A stretch of 64,000 nt of DNA from Dysgonomonas sp. Marseille-P4361 (GCF_900343125.1 NZ_OPYL01000001.1:186001-250000); one strand, 5' to 3'; counted from the stretch's first letter, positions 47,478 through 58,401 are shown. Made by a program: numbers and translations. Notes: generated from the sequence alone by a model not told the origin.

Positions 47478-48929
47478 ATGGAAAAACCTAAAAAATTCAA
47501 GTACATCATGAGAAAGATTATCCAAGCCATTTTCATTTGTTTAATTCTTGTAGGGTGTAATACGACCAAAAACGAGAAAGAACTAAGCAGAGTTATCAGT
47601 ACCCCTGTACCAGAACGTGCCGCAGGACAAACTGACGTTTTATTACTAAAAGCCGATCCTATCCCTACCGTACGAGTAGCGTTTATCGGTCTGGGTATGA
47701 GAGGACCGGGAGCCGTAGAGCGCATGACTCACATTCCGGGAGTAGAAATTGTTGCTTTATGCGACATTGAAAAAGACAGAGTAGAGAAAGTTAACAAAAA
47801 ACTGGAAGCGAAAGGTATAGCTAAAGCCCAAGAATTTTACGGCGACACAGCCGTTTGGCGCCAAGTGACCGCACTCCCAAATGTTGATTTAATCTATGTT
47901 GCAACAGACTGGTCTAGCCATGCCATGATAGGCATACAGGCTATGAAAGATGGCAAGCATGTTGCAATAGAAGTCCCTTCAGCGATGACACTAGATGAAA
48001 TTTGGGGTCTTGTAGACACTTCAGAGAAAACACGCAAACACTGCATGCAACTAGAAAACTGCGTATACGATTTCTTTGAAATGACAACTCTTAATATGGT
48101 ACAACAAGGAGTATTGGGAGAAATTCTTCACGGAGAAGGTGCTTATATCCACGAACTGAAAGGCTTCTGGGACACTTACTACAACAACTGGCGTATGAAC
48201 TACAACAGACACCACAGAGGCGACCTATACCCTACTCACGGATTAGGACCTGTATGCCAAGCAATGAATATACACCGTGGTGACAAATTAAACTATTTAG
48301 TTTGTGTTGATGGAAAACAAATCTCAAGCATCAACCATATCAAAGAAACAACCGGAGAGGATGCAACTGACTTCAAAAACGGAGAACATACTTCAACCTT
48401 GATAAAGACTGAGAAAGGAAAAACAATCCTTATAGAGCACAATGTGAACTCTCCTCGTCCTTACAGCAGAATGTATCAACTAACTGGTTCTAAAGGCTTT
48501 GCAAATAAGTACCCAATCCAAGGCTTTAGTTTTGCTAAAGGCACTTTGAACGACGGAGATATTCCTAACCACGAAAATCTTGATGCACACACTTTTATTT
48601 CGAACAGAATTCCTAGAGATGATGACAAAAACTATCAGACATACAAAGCGTTGATGGAGAAATACAAACACCCGATAGCTAAAGAGCTGGAAGAAACTGC
48701 GAAGAAAGTAGGAGGACACGGAGGAATGGACTTTATCATGGACTACCGTCTGATCTACTGTCTGCAAAACGGTTTACATCTAGACATGGACGTATACGAC
48801 CTTGCTGAATGGTGTTCTTTAATCCCGCTAACAGCACTTTCTTTAGAGAACAATTCTGCTCCAGTAGAAATACCTGACTTTACACGTGGAGCATGGAATA
48901 AGTTAGACAAATTAGAGTTTGCTAAATAA
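47478..48929 (+). CDS. GH109-type NAD-dependent glycosidase (Gfo/Idh/MocA fold), lipoprotein
   Basis: This probably cleaves alpha-N-acetylgalactosamine by the NAD+-dependent oxidation-elimination mechanism of GH109. It has 483 residues; an ATG at 47508 would give a shorter lipoprotein signal with the same lipobox (LILVGCNTT). The Rossmann VRVAFIGLGMRGPGAVERM (about residues 71-89), ALCDIEKDR, HVAIEVPSAMTLDE (replacing the EKP of dehydrogenases), and RHHRGDLYPTHGLGPV with the catalytic His region match GH109 lipoproteins of Bacteroidetes. Such enzymes act on blood-group A-type or mucin glycans. It is a lone gene with its own promoter and terminator. Confidence 0.88.
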   Translation: MEKPKKFKYIMRKIIQAIFICLILVGCNTTKNEKELSRVISTPVPERAAGQTDVLLLKADPIPTVRVAFIGLGMRGPGAVERMTHIPGVEIVALCDIEKDRVEKVNKKLEAKGIAKAQEFYGDTAVWRQVTALPNVDLIYVATDWSSHAMIGIQAMKDGKHVAIEVPSAMTLDEIWGLVDTSEKTRKHCMQLENCVYDFFEMTTLNMVQQGVLGEILHGEGAYIHELKGFWDTYYNNWRMNYNRHHRGDLYPTHGLGPVCQAMNIHRGDKLNYLVCVDGKQISSINHIKETTGEDATDFKNGEHTSTLIKTEKGKTILIEHNVNSPRPYSRMYQLTGSKGFANKYPIQGFSFAKGTLNDGDIPNHENLDAHTFISNRIPRDDDKNYQTYKALMEKYKHPIAKELEETAKKVGGHGGMDFIMDYRLIYCLQNGLHLDMDVYDLAEWCSLIPLTALSLENNSAPVEIPDFTRGAWNKLDKLEFAK

Positions 48930-48950
48930 CTTAAAGAACTAATTATAATA

Positions 48951-48983
48951 AAAAATAGGCACTCGCATGAGTGCCTATTTTTT
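48951..48983. terminator. Bidirectional terminator, GH109 / YitT
   Basis: AAAAATAGGCACTC and GAGTGCCTATTTTT form a 14-bp stem around GCAT, with runs of A and T on both sides. It ends the GH109 gene and the convergent leuS-yitT operon. Confidence 0.9.
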
Positions 48984-49002
48984 ATTATAAAAGTCAGATT
49001 TA

Positions 49003-49869
49003 TTATCCTCTTATTTTATCAAAACCTTCTCCATATACTCCCCTTACTGTACTCTGAGAAATAAAGGCTTTTTCATCAATACTTTTTATTAGGCGAAAGA
49101 TTACAACAGCTTCTGTACGCTTGGCTAATACAATCAAAACCTTTGTTGGACGTTTCGTATACCAGCCCGTACCATCAAGAACAGTACATCCTCTTCCTAG
49201 CTCAGAATTAATTGCTGTTGCAATAGTAGCATATTTTTCTGAGAAAATAAGCAATTGAACTGACTGACGAAAACCATTGATAACCATATCTATACAGTAT
49301 GTCATCACCCCCATAACAATCAGAGCATACACAATCTTTTGATAATCATAAAACAGGAAGTAAGAACTACTTATGATAACAAAGTCACACAACAGCATAC
49401 CTCTCCCAAAGGCGATATTCTTATATTTGTTGATTACAGCTACAATAATATCTGTACCTCCCGTACTACCATTAGAGCTGAATACCAAACCAATTCCCGT
49501 ACCGCACATCATAGCACCGATAACACCCGAAAGAAGAGGCTCTCCGGCTACTATTGGAGCTGTTATATACATCTGACATACGGTCAATAATCCTGTTAAG
49601 ACAAATACGCCATATATTGTTTTTATAAGAAACTTTACACCCAAAATTTTAAGAGCGACAACCAAAAGCAAGCAGTTTACCAAGAAATAAGTATACTGTA
49701 AAGGTATGTTTACCGCATACTCGATAAGTAGAGCAATACCCGCTAGACCTCCCGTAACAATTCCAACAGGTTTGATAAACCCAATAAGCCCAATTGCATA
49801 AAGAAGAAGACCAAATGTAATAGTCACATAGTCTTTCCAATAAAATTCTTTTAAATATTTTTTAGGCAT
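49003..49869 (-). CDS. YitT-family membrane protein
   Basis: This inner-membrane protein has 288 residues and several hydrophobic helices (TFGLLLYAIGLIGFIKPVG, YTYFLVNCLLLVVALKILG, TGIGLVFSSNGSTGGTDIIV), followed by the cytoplasmic DUF2179 domain (VLIVLAKRTEAVVIFRLIKS). YitT members have no settled function; some are suggested transporters. It is the last gene of the leuS-MBOAT-SGNH-yitT run, starting 5 bases after the SGNH gene stops. Confidence 0.9.
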   Translation of the reverse strand: MPKKYLKEFYWKDYVTITFGLLLYAIGLIGFIKPVGIVTGGLAGIALLIEYAVNIPLQYTYFLVNCLLLVVALKILGVKFLIKTIYGVFVLTGLLTVCQMYITAPIVAGEPLLSGVIGAMMCGTGIGLVFSSNGSTGGTDIIVAVINKYKNIAFGRGMLLCDFVIISSSYFLFYDYQKIVYALIVMGVMTYCIDMVINGFRQSVQLLIFSEKYATIATAINSELGRGCTVLDGTGWYTKRPTKVLIVLAKRTEAVVIFRLIKSIDEKAFISQSTVRGVYGEGFDKIRG

Positions 49870-49874
49870 ACTCG

Positions 49875-50825
49875 TTATTTTAATAATTCATATTTGATTA
49901 AATCTTTTGCTAATTTTTCGGTAAAAAGCTCACTCCCCTTACGGTTCATATGCATGGTATTATAAAAGAACTCTTTGTGATAACTGATGGAGTCCTGAGA
50001 ATAATCCAAGAAAGGTACATCATACTCTTTCGACCAATCTCGATACATTCGCATTATTTCATCTCTATTACTCACAAAGCCTTGCCCTTCTATATATTCC
50101 GGAGTATAGACAAGTACAACGGGAATAGAATCAGCTTTAGTCTGCACTAAAAACTCTTTAAACAATTCGATTGAAAGGCTATCCAAATTTACTGTATATG
50201 TTCCTATTTCGGCCTTCGCTTTATCCAAGTCACTATTCCATTCCTCATCTCTGCCTTTGTATCCTCTGTAACGGAACCTATCATCGGGCTGAATGTAATA
50301 TTTCAGTCCTGATTTTACGGCTTCAAATTCTCCAAAATAACGATAAAGAGGAATCATAAAATCAGCCTTCGTAAATCCTTTGTATGTCAGAGCAGCATCC
50401 GCAATCGTCTTGTTCCATAACATGAAAGGCAAAAGCATATTCTTATTGTACAAATCCGGTCTTTTTTCTAAAGATCCCATATCCAACCCTAACACTATAA
50501 GTTCCGGCTTCGGATTGTGTTTCAACATCTCTTCGTGTCTAAGGCGCTGCATATAAAAATTATGAGCATCCATACCCAGATTGTAAAAAGGGACACCCGT
50601 CTCCTGCTCCATCACTGCCGGACTAAAATGAACCCATGCTCTGGATGATCCATAAAAAAGATGCTTTGCCTGCAAGTCTCCATTGTAAAGATCATTCCAT
50701 ATTTCAATCTCACCATCGCTATAAGTGGAATTCCTCAATCCATTCGATATGAACAGATCGACAGGATATGCCAGAATCAGGATTGGCAGACAGAATAAGG
50801 CTAAACGTTTTATAAACTTCTTCAT
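49875..50825 (-). CDS. SGNH-like protein, probable partner of the MBOAT acyltransferase
   Basis: This is a membrane-anchored protein of 316 residues from the ATG at 50825; the frame extends upstream into the MBOAT gene. One N-terminal helix (LALFCLPILILAYPVDLFI) precedes an SGNH-type domain. Block I reads LFYGSSRAWVHFSP with the candidate nucleophile Ser, LIVLGLDMGS is in the middle, and the C-terminal catalytic block reads YNTMHMNRKGS. The usual Asp of DxxH is replaced by Asn, so activity may be altered. It lies 4 bases after the MBOAT stop, and such pairs transfer acyl groups to extracytoplasmic glycans. Confidence 0.82.
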   Translation of the reverse strand: MKKFIKRLALFCLPILILAYPVDLFISNGLRNSTYSDGEIEIWNDLYNGDLQAKHLFYGSSRAWVHFSPAVMEQETGVPFYNLGMDAHNFYMQRLRHEEMLKHNPKPELIVLGLDMGSLEKRPDLYNKNMLLPFMLWNKTIADAALTYKGFTKADFMIPLYRYFGEFEAVKSGLKYYIQPDDRFRYRGYKGRDEEWNSDLDKAKAEIGTYTVNLDSLSIELFKEFLVQTKADSIPVVLVYTPEYIEGQGFVSNRDEIMRMYRDWSKEYDVPFLDYSQDSISYHKEFFYNTMHMNRKGSELFTEKLAKDLIKYELLK

Positions 50826-50829
50826 TCGG

Positions 50830-52269
50830 TTAAAACTGGAAGTAAATGAATACTTGATCTCCTCCGGCAAGCAGGAATATCAACATCAATATCACATAGT
50901 AAAAGATCCATTTAAAGAGGGAGCTTTTTATCGTTGCAAAATGTTCGAGCGCATACTTCCCTTCTCGTCCTATCCATTCTACTACTAGCATAAAAACAAC
51001 CAACAAGATATAAATTATTGTTTTAGGAGAGAGGTATGGAAGCGTAAAAATATCATCTTTCAATCCGGAAATGTAAGAAAATGCATGTTGTATCGTATCG
51101 GCTCGGAAAAATATCCACGCTAATACAACAAGTAAGAAAGTTATAGTTATATGAAAAATATCTACTAGGTTCGGCAATATTTTCCCTTGCGCTACAATCT
51201 CCAGATTCCTTCTGTTTCTTTTGGTTACAATAGACGGCATCATAAATAAAGCATGAAGTCCGCCCCATGCCACAAAAGTCCAGTTAGCTCCATGCCAAAA
51301 ACCACTAACTAGAAATATAATAAATGTATTTCGTATTGTCTGAGCCATACCTCCTCTACTTCCGCCCAGGGGGATATAAAGATAATCTCTGAACCAAGAG
51401 GAAAGGGATATATGCCAACGTCTCCAGAACTCAGCTATATCTCTGGAGAAATAAGGGAATTTGAAGTTTTGCAACAGATCAAAGCCTAACAGTCTGGCCG
51501 TACCCAATGCAATATCTGAATATCCCGAAAAGTCTCCGTATATCTGGAAAGCAAACAATACAGCACCAAGTGCCAAAGCACTTCCCGGCTGATCGGCACT
51601 ATTGTCGAATATCTGATTAACATACTCGGCACAACCATCCGCTATGACAACCTTTTTGAACAGTCCCCATAAGATCTGACGCAGACCATCTGCTGCTCTT
51701 TTATAATCAAAGGTTCTAAGTTTTTCGATCTGAGGAAGCAAGTGTGTTGCCCGTTCTATAGGTCCTGCAACCAAAAGAGGAAAGAAGCTTACAAACAGGG
51801 AGTAATCAACCCAGTTACGGGTAGGCTTAATCTTCTCATTGTAAATATCCAGAACATATGATAAGCCATGAAAAGTATAGAAAGAAATCCCCACAGGAAG
51901 GATTATCTGCAAGGTATGTATATGAGGTGTGAGACCAAACAACCGGAGGAAATCTTGGAATGAATCAATAAAGAAATTGAAGTATTTGAAGAATCCCAAA
52001 AAGCCGATATTGACAATCACAGATATTGCCATCCACATTTTACGCTTGCTACGGGAGGATGCCTCATCTATTTTGAGTCCCCCGTAATAGCATAAAAATG
52101 TTGATATTGCCAATAGAAACAAGAAACGCCAATCCCAGCAACCATAGAAGAAATAACTCGCTACAAGTAGAAATATATTCTGTTGCCTTAAGTTGTTTTT
52201 TAAAATATACCAATAGACAAAAAAGACTATCGGAAAGAAAACAACAAATTCGAGGGAGTTAAAAAGCAT
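50830..52269 (-). CDS. MBOAT-family O-acyltransferase (AlgI/DltB-like)
   Basis: This membrane-bound O-acyltransferase moves an acyl group, usually acetyl, across the membrane to a glycan; it has 479 residues and about ten helices. It begins MLFNSLEFVVFFPIVFFVYW as in AlgI. YGDFSGYSDIALGTARLLGF and FWRRWHISLSSWFRDYLYIP are the family core, and the catalytic His lies in SGFWHGANWTF (about residue 325). With the SGNH-like protein downstream it forms an acylation pair. It starts 9 bases after the leuS stop. Confidence 0.94.
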   Translation of the reverse strand: MLFNSLEFVVFFPIVFFVYWYILKNNLRQQNIFLLVASYFFYGCWDWRFLFLLAISTFLCYYGGLKIDEASSRSKRKMWMAISVIVNIGFLGFFKYFNFFIDSFQDFLRLFGLTPHIHTLQIILPVGISFYTFHGLSYVLDIYNEKIKPTRNWVDYSLFVSFFPLLVAGPIERATHLLPQIEKLRTFDYKRAADGLRQILWGLFKKVVIADGCAEYVNQIFDNSADQPGSALALGAVLFAFQIYGDFSGYSDIALGTARLLGFDLLQNFKFPYFSRDIAEFWRRWHISLSSWFRDYLYIPLGGSRGGMAQTIRNTFIIFLVSGFWHGANWTFVAWGGLHALFMMPSIVTKRNRRNLEIVAQGKILPNLVDIFHITITFLLVVLAWIFFRADTIQHAFSYISGLKDDIFTLPYLSPKTIIYILLVVFMLVVEWIGREGKYALEHFATIKSSLFKWIFYYVILMLIFLLAGGDQVFIYFQF

Positions 52270-52278
52270 TTATGTTTC

Positions 52279-55080
52279 TTATAAAACGACATTAATCATT
52301 TTCTTCGGTACAAAGATTACCTTCTTAGGCATTTTTCCATCCATCCACTTTTGAGCAAGCTCATGATTTATCACGGTTTGTTCCACTTCGCTTTGAGTTG
52401 CATCGGCAGCAAACTCCAATTCGAAACGAACCTTACCATTAAATGCTACTCCGTATTTGAATGAGTCTTCTACCAAATATTCCTCTTTGAATTCAGGCCA
52501 TGTAGCAACACAAACCGATGTTGTATTTCCCAGAGCATGCCACAACTCTTCTGCAATAAACGGAGCGAAAGGAGCCAACAACACCAGCAACTCTTTCAAT
52601 ATCGCTTTCTTATTACACTTAAGCGCTGTCAAGTCATTTACACAAATCATAAATGCCGACACAGAAGTATTGAATGAGAAAGTCTCAATATCTGACGATA
52701 CTTTCTTTATTAGTTTATGTAAAGCCTTAAGTTCTTCTTTCGACGGAGCCTCATCTGTTACAACAAAAGAGTCGTCCTTATAGAACATTCCCCAAAGCTT
52801 GCGCAAGAAACGGTTTACACCATCGATACCATTTGTATCCCAAGGCTTAGACTGCTCTAATGGGCCAAGGAACATTTCGTAAATACGCAACGTATCAGCT
52901 CCGTATTTTTCTACTATATCATCCGGATTAACTACGTTGTGGTACGATTTTGACATTTTCTCTACAGTCCATCCACAAACATATTTGCCATCTTCCAATA
53001 CAAACTCTGCTGTTGCAAATTCAGGACGCCACGCTTTAAATGCTTCTAAGTCCAGCAAGTCGTTGTGTACAATATTTACATCCACATGAAGAGGAGTAGT
53101 TTCATATTGATCTTTCAAGCCAAGAGAAACAAATTTGTTTGTTCCGTTGATGCGGTAAACAAAGTTACTGCGCCCTTGAATCATTCCCTGATTGATCAAC
53201 TTCTTGAAAGGCTCATCCTCGCAAGAAACACCTAAATCGAATAAGAATTTATTCCAGAAGCGACTGTAGATTAAGTGACCGGTAGCATGTTCTGTCCCGC
53301 CGATATATAAATCAACATTGCGCCAGTATTCATCGTTATTTTTAGACACAAGCTCTTTATCGTTGCTTGGATCCATATAACGCAAGTAATAGGCAGAAGA
53401 TCCTGCAAAACCGGGCATTGTATTCAACTCTAAAGGGAATACTGTTTTATTGTCTATCAAAGACTTATCTACAACCTCATTTTTCACTGTATCCCATGCC
53501 CATTTAGTAGCGCGACCTAATGGAGGCTCGCCACTTTCTGTAGGCAAATACTTATCTACCTCGGGAAGCTCCAATGGTAATTTATCCAAAGGAAGCATAT
53601 AAGGCATATTGTCTTTGTAGCACACAGGGAACGGTTCTCCCCAGTAACGTTGACGAGAGAATATGGCATCGCGAAGACGATAATTTGTCTTAACATGACC
53701 TAAACCTTTCTCTTTGATATATTCTTTTGTTTTTTCAATTGCTTCTTTTACAGTTAAGCCATTCAAGAATCCTGAATTCATCATGATTCCTTCTTTTGCA
53801 TCGAAACTTTCTTCCGAAACGTCAGCACCTTCAATCAACGGAATTATTGGTAATCCGAAGTGTTTAGCAAATGCATAGTCGCGGCTATCATGTGCAGGAA
53901 CAGCCATAATGGCACCCGTTCCGTATCCGGCCAATACATAGTCTGCTACCCAAATAGGAATTTCTTTCCCATTAAGCGGGTTGATAGCATAAGCTCCGGT
54001 AAATACACCCGAAACTTTCTTATCCATTTGACGATCGCGTTCTGTACGACGTTTTGTTGCAGCCAGATATTCATCTATTTCTGCTTTCTGCTCAGGGGTT
54101 GTCACCTGATATACATATTCGCTCTCAGGAGCTAAAACCATGAAAGTAACTCCGAAAATAGTATCGGCACGGGTAGTGAATATTTCAAATTCCAGATCAG
54201 AATCCTTCACTTTGAATTTCATTTCAGCACCCTCGCTACGACCAATCCAGTTGCGTTGTGTTTCTTTTATAGAATCACTCCAGTCAATCTTGTCCAAGCC
54301 TTCAAGCAAGCGTTGAGCATATGCCGATACGCGAAGACTCCATTGACGCATCTTGCGCTGTTCTACCGGATGTCCTCCTCGTTCCGACAAGCCATTTATA
54401 ACCTCATCGTTAGCCAATACGGTACCTAATGCACCACACCAGTTTACAGTTGCATTGCTCAAGTATGCAATACGGTAATTCAACAAGATTTCTTGCTGCT
54501 CTTTTTCAGAATAAGATTTCCATTCCGCAGCAGAAAAGTCTAAATCTTCGCTGCAAGCAACATTCAACCCCTCTGTTCCGGTTTGTTCGAATGCGCTAAC
54601 AAGTTCAGCAATCGGACGGGCTTGTTGTTCATCGTTACAATAGTAGCTATTGAACATCTGGATAAATGCCCATTGTGTCCAATGATAATAGCCTGGTTCG
54701 CAGGTTTGTATTTCCCTGCTCCAGTCGAAAGAGAAACCAATCTTATCTAGCTGTTCTCTGTATCTTTTAATGTTTTGTTCGGTAGTAATAGCCGGATGCT
54801 GCCCTGTCTGTATAGCGTATTGTTCAGCAGGCAAACCATAGGCATCGTACCCCATAGGATGAAGCACATTGAAACCATTTAAACGCTTGTAGCGAGAGTA
54901 TATATCGGAAGCGATATAACCCAGAGGGTGTCCTACGTGCAAGCCCGCCCCCGAAGGATAGGGAAACATGTCGAGCACATAATATTTCGGTTTACTTTTA
55001 TCTTCTGTAACCTTATATATATTGTTTTTTACCCAATATTCTTGCCAACGTTTTTCTATTTCTTTAAAGTTGTACTCCAT
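52279..55080 (-). CDS. leuS: Leucyl-tRNA synthetase
   Basis: This charges tRNA-Leu with leucine and is a class I synthetase of 933 residues. The HIGH-type motif is [11 protein letters not shown] (about residues 42-52), the editing domain (about 250-440) contains [15 protein letters not shown] and [12 protein letters not shown], and the KMSKS loop is EKMSKSYHN (about residue 710). The C-terminal anticodon-binding domain ends [11 protein letters not shown]. It is the first gene of an apparent operon with MBOAT, SGNH and yitT genes. A -7 element lies 31 bases upstream of its ATG. Confidence 0.97.
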   Translation of the reverse strand: MEYNFKEIEKRWQEYWVKNNIYKVTEDKSKPKYYVLDMFPYPSGAGLHVGHPLGYIASDIYSRYKRLNGFNVLHPMGYDAYGLPAEQYAIQTGQHPAITTEQNIKRYREQLDKIGFSFDWSREIQTCEPGYYHWTQWAFIQMFNSYYCNDEQQARPIAELVSAFEQTGTEGLNVACSEDLDFSAAEWKSYSEKEQQEILLNYRIAYLSNATVNWCGALGTVLANDEVINGLSERGGHPVEQRKMRQWSLRVSAYAQRLLEGLDKIDWSDSIKETQRNWIGRSEGAEMKFKVKDSDLEFEIFTTRADTIFGVTFMVLAPESEYVYQVTTPEQKAEIDEYLAATKRRTERDRQMDKKVSGVFTGAYAINPLNGKEIPIWVADYVLAGYGTGAIMAVPAHDSRDYAFAKHFGLPIIPLIEGADVSEESFDAKEGIMMNSGFLNGLTVKEAIEKTKEYIKEKGLGHVKTNYRLRDAIFSRQRYWGEPFPVCYKDNMPYMLPLDKLPLELPEVDKYLPTESGEPPLGRATKWAWDTVKNEVVDKSLIDNKTVFPLELNTMPGFAGSSAYYLRYMDPSNDKELVSKNNDEYWRNVDLYIGGTEHATGHLIYSRFWNKFLFDLGVSCEDEPFKKLINQGMIQGRSNFVYRINGTNKFVSLGLKDQYETTPLHVDVNIVHNDLLDLEAFKAWRPEFATAEFVLEDGKYVCGWTVEKMSKSYHNVVNPDDIVEKYGADTLRIYEMFLGPLEQSKPWDTNGIDGVNRFLRKLWGMFYKDDSFVVTDEAPSKEELKALHKLIKKVSSDIETFSFNTSVSAFMICVNDLTALKCNKKAILKELLVLLAPFAPFIAEELWHALGNTTSVCVATWPEFKEEYLVEDSFKYGVAFNGKVRFELEFAADATQSEVEQTVINHELAQKWMDGKMPKKVIFVPKKMINVVL

Positions 55081-55447
55081 AACTATAATACTCTTGCGTT
55101 TTTAATGACGCAAAGATAATTATTTCTTTAGATTAAAGTATAATCAAAAGACTTTAAAGAAAATAGAAAGACAAGAGCTTTGTTCTGCTTTAGAGATTTT
55201 ATTTGATTCTGTCTCTTTTTTAGTATTTCTCTATCGGATTGCATCTTTTTTGCGTTAAACCATTACTATCAATTCTTCCAAAACCACTCTTTGCTATGTA
55301 ACCAATTAATCGTATTTATCTTATTTACAGATGGCTAAAAAACAAAAATATTTATCTTTACACCATCTTTCTATTTATAGGACTTCTCTTTATCTATGAT
55401 TTTGAATTTAGAAATAGCTGATTAGATGCCGGATACTTTACTGTACT
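55081..55447. other. Intergenic region upstream of leuS
   Basis: 367 bases between leuS and the lipoprotein gene stop at 55448. It holds a -7 element for leuS (CAAAGATA, 55111-55118). The rest is AT-rich without a structure I can name; no leucine T-box or attenuator hairpin was recognised. Confidence 0.5.
55111..55118 (-). promoter_or_regulatory. -7 element of the leuS promoter
   Basis: TATCTTTG on the minus strand, 31 bases before the leuS ATG; no TTG at the standard -33 spacing. Confidence 0.5.
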
Positions 55448-56257
55448 TTATTCTGCTAAATGAACATCTGAACCTCCCCCAACAATCAATCCTACTGCGG
55501 CAACCCCGACAACAGCAACTCCGATAATAGTCATAGTAACATCATTATTTGAGGGCTTGATTGAATAAAAGAAATCTCCTCGATTCATTTGTTCTGTCGA
55601 CAATTTTTGAGGCGAAACTGATTTTGTCTTAACAACTTCCGTCATGAAAAAATCTTGTTTGAATAACATCGGTTTTTCAGGTTTTTCGTAAACGGTCAAA
55701 AAACTCTGGATAAGGATAGGACTAGTTTCTTCATTAAAGGAAATCCTATTTACCTTAAATGCACCTTTTTCTTTATCCAACATATAACCTTTCTCGTACA
55801 ATTCTTTATCTAAGTTATTAAAATTAAAGTTTAGGCTTAACGATGAAAAGCTCACTTTCGATTTAGGAGGCACAAAAGTAATATCTTCTCTTTTTTCCAT
55901 TGTTCCTCCAAAAGAACTAGTCCCATAGCCTGTATCATATTGATAGAAATCACCACTTCCGGAGATATCAAGCTTACCTCCGGCATAAGAGAAAGCTTCA
56001 TCGTTGATAACCAATGCGGACTTTTTCCAATCTACATAGAGAGGCTTATCTAATTTATTATATACTGTTATCCACACCGGAGCATCTTGTCCATTGAAAC
56101 AGTATGCTATCCACAGACTATCTGTTTCTATCAGAAAGTCGCCATTGTCTTGTTTTTCTACATCAGTATTTTTAGAATCAAGCGTTGATAAGAAATAGGT
56201 TGAACCACAAGACGTGAAAAACATCAGCAATAGAAGATATGTGAATATTGATTTCAT
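55448..56257 (-). CDS. Hypothetical lipoprotein
   Basis: Unrecognised. It has 269 residues with a lipobox (LLMFFTSCGS, Cys 17), a mature part rich in beta strands and Asp/Ser/Tyr (GSGDFYQYDTGYGTSSFGG), and a glycine/valine-rich hydrophobic segment near the C-terminus (TMTIIGVAVVGVAAVGLIVG) that may insert in a membrane. It is a single gene between leuS and typA. Function unknown. Confidence 0.75.
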   Translation of the reverse strand: MKSIFTYLLLLMFFTSCGSTYFLSTLDSKNTDVEKQDNGDFLIETDSLWIAYCFNGQDAPVWITVYNKLDKPLYVDWKKSALVINDEAFSYAGGKLDISGSGDFYQYDTGYGTSSFGGTMEKREDITFVPPKSKVSFSSLSLNFNFNNLDKELYEKGYMLDKEKGAFKVNRISFNEETSPILIQSFLTVYEKPEKPMLFKQDFFMTEVVKTKSVSPQKLSTEQMNRGDFFYSIKPSNNDVTMTIIGVAVVGVAAVGLIVGGGSDVHLAE

Positions 56258-56328
56258 AGCAATGTATTTTTACGGTTTACCTAACAATAATACAAAATAA
56301 AATACTGATATCAAAGCTATTCAAACAA

Positions 56329-56359
56329 AAAAGAGATCCTCGAATCAAGGATCTCTTTT
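56329..56359 (-). terminator. Intrinsic terminator of typA
   Basis: AAAAGAGATCCT and AGGATCTCTTTT form a 12-bp perfect stem around a 7-base loop. On the minus strand a run of six T follows, 23 bases past the typA stop. Confidence 0.9.
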
Positions 56360-56381
56360 CTGTATAAACGAACTATCGTTA

Positions 56382-58181
56382 TTATTTTTTAGTCATTCTT
56401 TTTCTATCATTCTCATCTAAGTATATTTTTCTGAGACGAATTGAGCTAGGGGTAACCTCCACATATTCATCACTCTTGATATACTCAAGTGCATCTTCTA
56501 AACTGAAAATAATTGCAGGGGCAAGTTTTGCCTTATCATCCGTACCCGAAGCACGCACATTGGTCAGCTTTTTAGATTTTGTAAGATTCACAACCAAATC
56601 TCCTTCTTTGTTGCTCTCCCCTACGATTTGACCCATGTATATATCAGTCTGAGGCTCTACAAAGAATCGACCTCTATCCTGCAACTTATCTAAAGCATAG
56701 GCATAAGCGTTACCCGACTCGCTTGCAATAATAGATCCATTAGAACGTTTTTCAATATCACCTTTCCATGGTTCAAAGTCAAGGAAGCGATGAGCGATTA
56801 CAGCTTCTCCGGCAGAAAGAGTCAAAGCCAAGTTACTTAGACCAATGATTCCTCTTGATGGAATTTTAAATTCCAAGTATGTCCTGTCCTTTTTGCTGGT
56901 CATAGCAGTAAGCTCTCCTCTGCGTCTTGTAACCAAGTCGATTATCTTACTTGCTGTTTCATCCGGCAGATTGATTGTCAATTGCTCTATCGGCTCATGC
57001 TTCACTCCGTCAACCTCTTTGATAATCACTTTTGGCTGACCTACCTGAAGTTCATATCCTTCGCGACGCATTGTTTCTATCAAGACCGACAAGTGCAATA
57101 TTCCTCTACCATAAACAATCCATGAGTCAGCATTTTCCGTCAGTTCTACACGTAGAGCTAAGTTTTTATCCAACTCTCTGACCAAACGGTCGTGAATATG
57201 ACGAGATGTTACAAATTTCCCTTCTTTTCCAAAAAATGGAGAATCATTGATTGTAAACATCATTGACATTGTAGGCTCGTCAATATCAATTGTTGGTAGC
57301 GGTTCAGGATTTTCAAGATCTGCAATAGAATCTCCAATTTCGAATCCTTCGATACCTATCAGCGCACAGATGTCGCCGCATTGAACATTCGAGACCTTAG
57401 TTCTTCCTAGACCCTCGAATGTATTGATTTCTTTTATTCTGGTTTTAACAATACTCCCATCGCGCTTACACAGAGACACATCCATATTCTCTTTCAGTTC
57501 ACCTCTATGCAGTCTACCGATAGCAATACGCCCAACGTATTTAGAGTAGTCCAACGAAGTGATCAGCATCTGAGGTGTACCCTCTAGAATTTCCGGAGCA
57601 GGGATATACTCAACAATAGCATCCAACAACGGGGTTATATCTTCAGTCTGTGTCTTCCAGTCAGTAGACATCCATCCTTGTTTGGCCGAACCATATACAA
57701 CAGGGAAGTCTAATTGTTCTTCTGTAGCATCGAGGCTGAACATTAAGTCAAACACCATTTCATACACCTCATCGGGGCGACAGTTTGGCTTATCCACCTT
57801 ATTGATAACAACAATAGGCTTCAATCCCATCTGGATTGCCTTTTGCAGAACGAAACGAGTTTGAGGCATCGGTCCTTCAAATGCATCGACCAATAGCAAA
57901 CATCCGTCAGCCATGTTAAGTACACGCTCTACTTCACCACCAAAGTCGGCGTGTCCGGGAGTATCTATCACATTGATTTTAGTCCCCTTATAATTGATTG
58001 ATACATTCTTAGAAAGAATAGTAATCCCTCTTTCACGTTCCAGGTCATTATTATCTAATGTAAATTCAGCTGTAGATTGATTGTCTCTGAAAAGTTTTCC
58101 GGCAAGCATGATCTTATCAACAAGGGTTGTCTTACCGTGATCGACGTGTGCGATAATCGCAATATTCCTAATATTTTGCAT
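56382..58181 (-). CDS. typA: Ribosome-associated GTPase TypA/BipA
   Basis: This translational GTPase has 599 residues from the ATG at 58181; a longer frame begins only at a TTG. The G motifs are [13 protein letters not shown] (G1, about residues 11-23), ERGITI (G2), [15 protein letters not shown] (G3) and [15 protein letters not shown] (G4). The EF-Tu-like domain 2, EF-G-like domains and the TypA-specific C-terminal domain follow ([17 protein letters not shown] at the end). It acts in ribosome assembly and stress growth. A TACCTTTG -7 element lies 19 bases upstream, implying a very short leader. Confidence 0.96.
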   Translation of the reverse strand: MQNIRNIAIIAHVDHGKTTLVDKIMLAGKLFRDNQSTAEFTLDNNDLERERGITILSKNVSINYKGTKINVIDTPGHADFGGEVERVLNMADGCLLLVDAFEGPMPQTRFVLQKAIQMGLKPIVVINKVDKPNCRPDEVYEMVFDLMFSLDATEEQLDFPVVYGSAKQGWMSTDWKTQTEDITPLLDAIVEYIPAPEILEGTPQMLITSLDYSKYVGRIAIGRLHRGELKENMDVSLCKRDGSIVKTRIKEINTFEGLGRTKVSNVQCGDICALIGIEGFEIGDSIADLENPEPLPTIDIDEPTMSMMFTINDSPFFGKEGKFVTSRHIHDRLVRELDKNLALRVELTENADSWIVYGRGILHLSVLIETMRREGYELQVGQPKVIIKEVDGVKHEPIEQLTINLPDETASKIIDLVTRRRGELTAMTSKKDRTYLEFKIPSRGIIGLSNLALTLSAGEAVIAHRFLDFEPWKGDIEKRSNGSIIASESGNAYAYALDKLQDRGRFFVEPQTDIYMGQIVGESNKEGDLVVNLTKSKKLTNVRASGTDDKAKLAPAIIFSLEDALEYIKSDEYVEVTPSSIRLRKIYLDENDRKRMTKK

Positions 58182-58199
58182 ATATATATTTTGAGGGTG

Positions 58200-58207
58200 C
58201 AAAGGTA
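58200..58207 (-). promoter_or_regulatory. -7 element of the typA promoter
   Basis: CAAAGGTA on the plus strand is TACCTTTG on the minus strand, 19 bases before the typA ATG. Confidence 0.55.
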
Positions 58208-58316
58208 CTACTTTTTAGCAGAAAATCACTGCTAACTCCTTATTTTTTAGTTAAACAGAAGTCGAAATCGCAAACTCCCCTCTAATCATGCTCTATACAT
58301 CAATTATCAATACAAT

Positions 58317-58351
58317 AAAAAAGCTACAAGAAAGATCGTGCAGCTTTTTTT
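58317..58351 (-). terminator. Intrinsic terminator of the BlaI-M56 operon
   Basis: AAAAAAGCT pairs with AGCTTTTTT, with a partly paired interior. On the minus strand the 3' arm ends in a T-run, about 50 bases after the M56 gene stop. The stem is A/U rich, so strength is uncertain. Confidence 0.65.
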
Positions 58352-58401
58352 CATCACATAGTATAAAGTAGTAGTTTAAAGAGTTATATTTTATTTTTTC
58401 T

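Noticed and set aside
55081-55447. T-box or leucine leader upstream of leuS
   Set aside because: No T-box bulge sequence, specifier stem or terminator/antiterminator pair was recognised; T-boxes are also not usual in Bacteroidetes.
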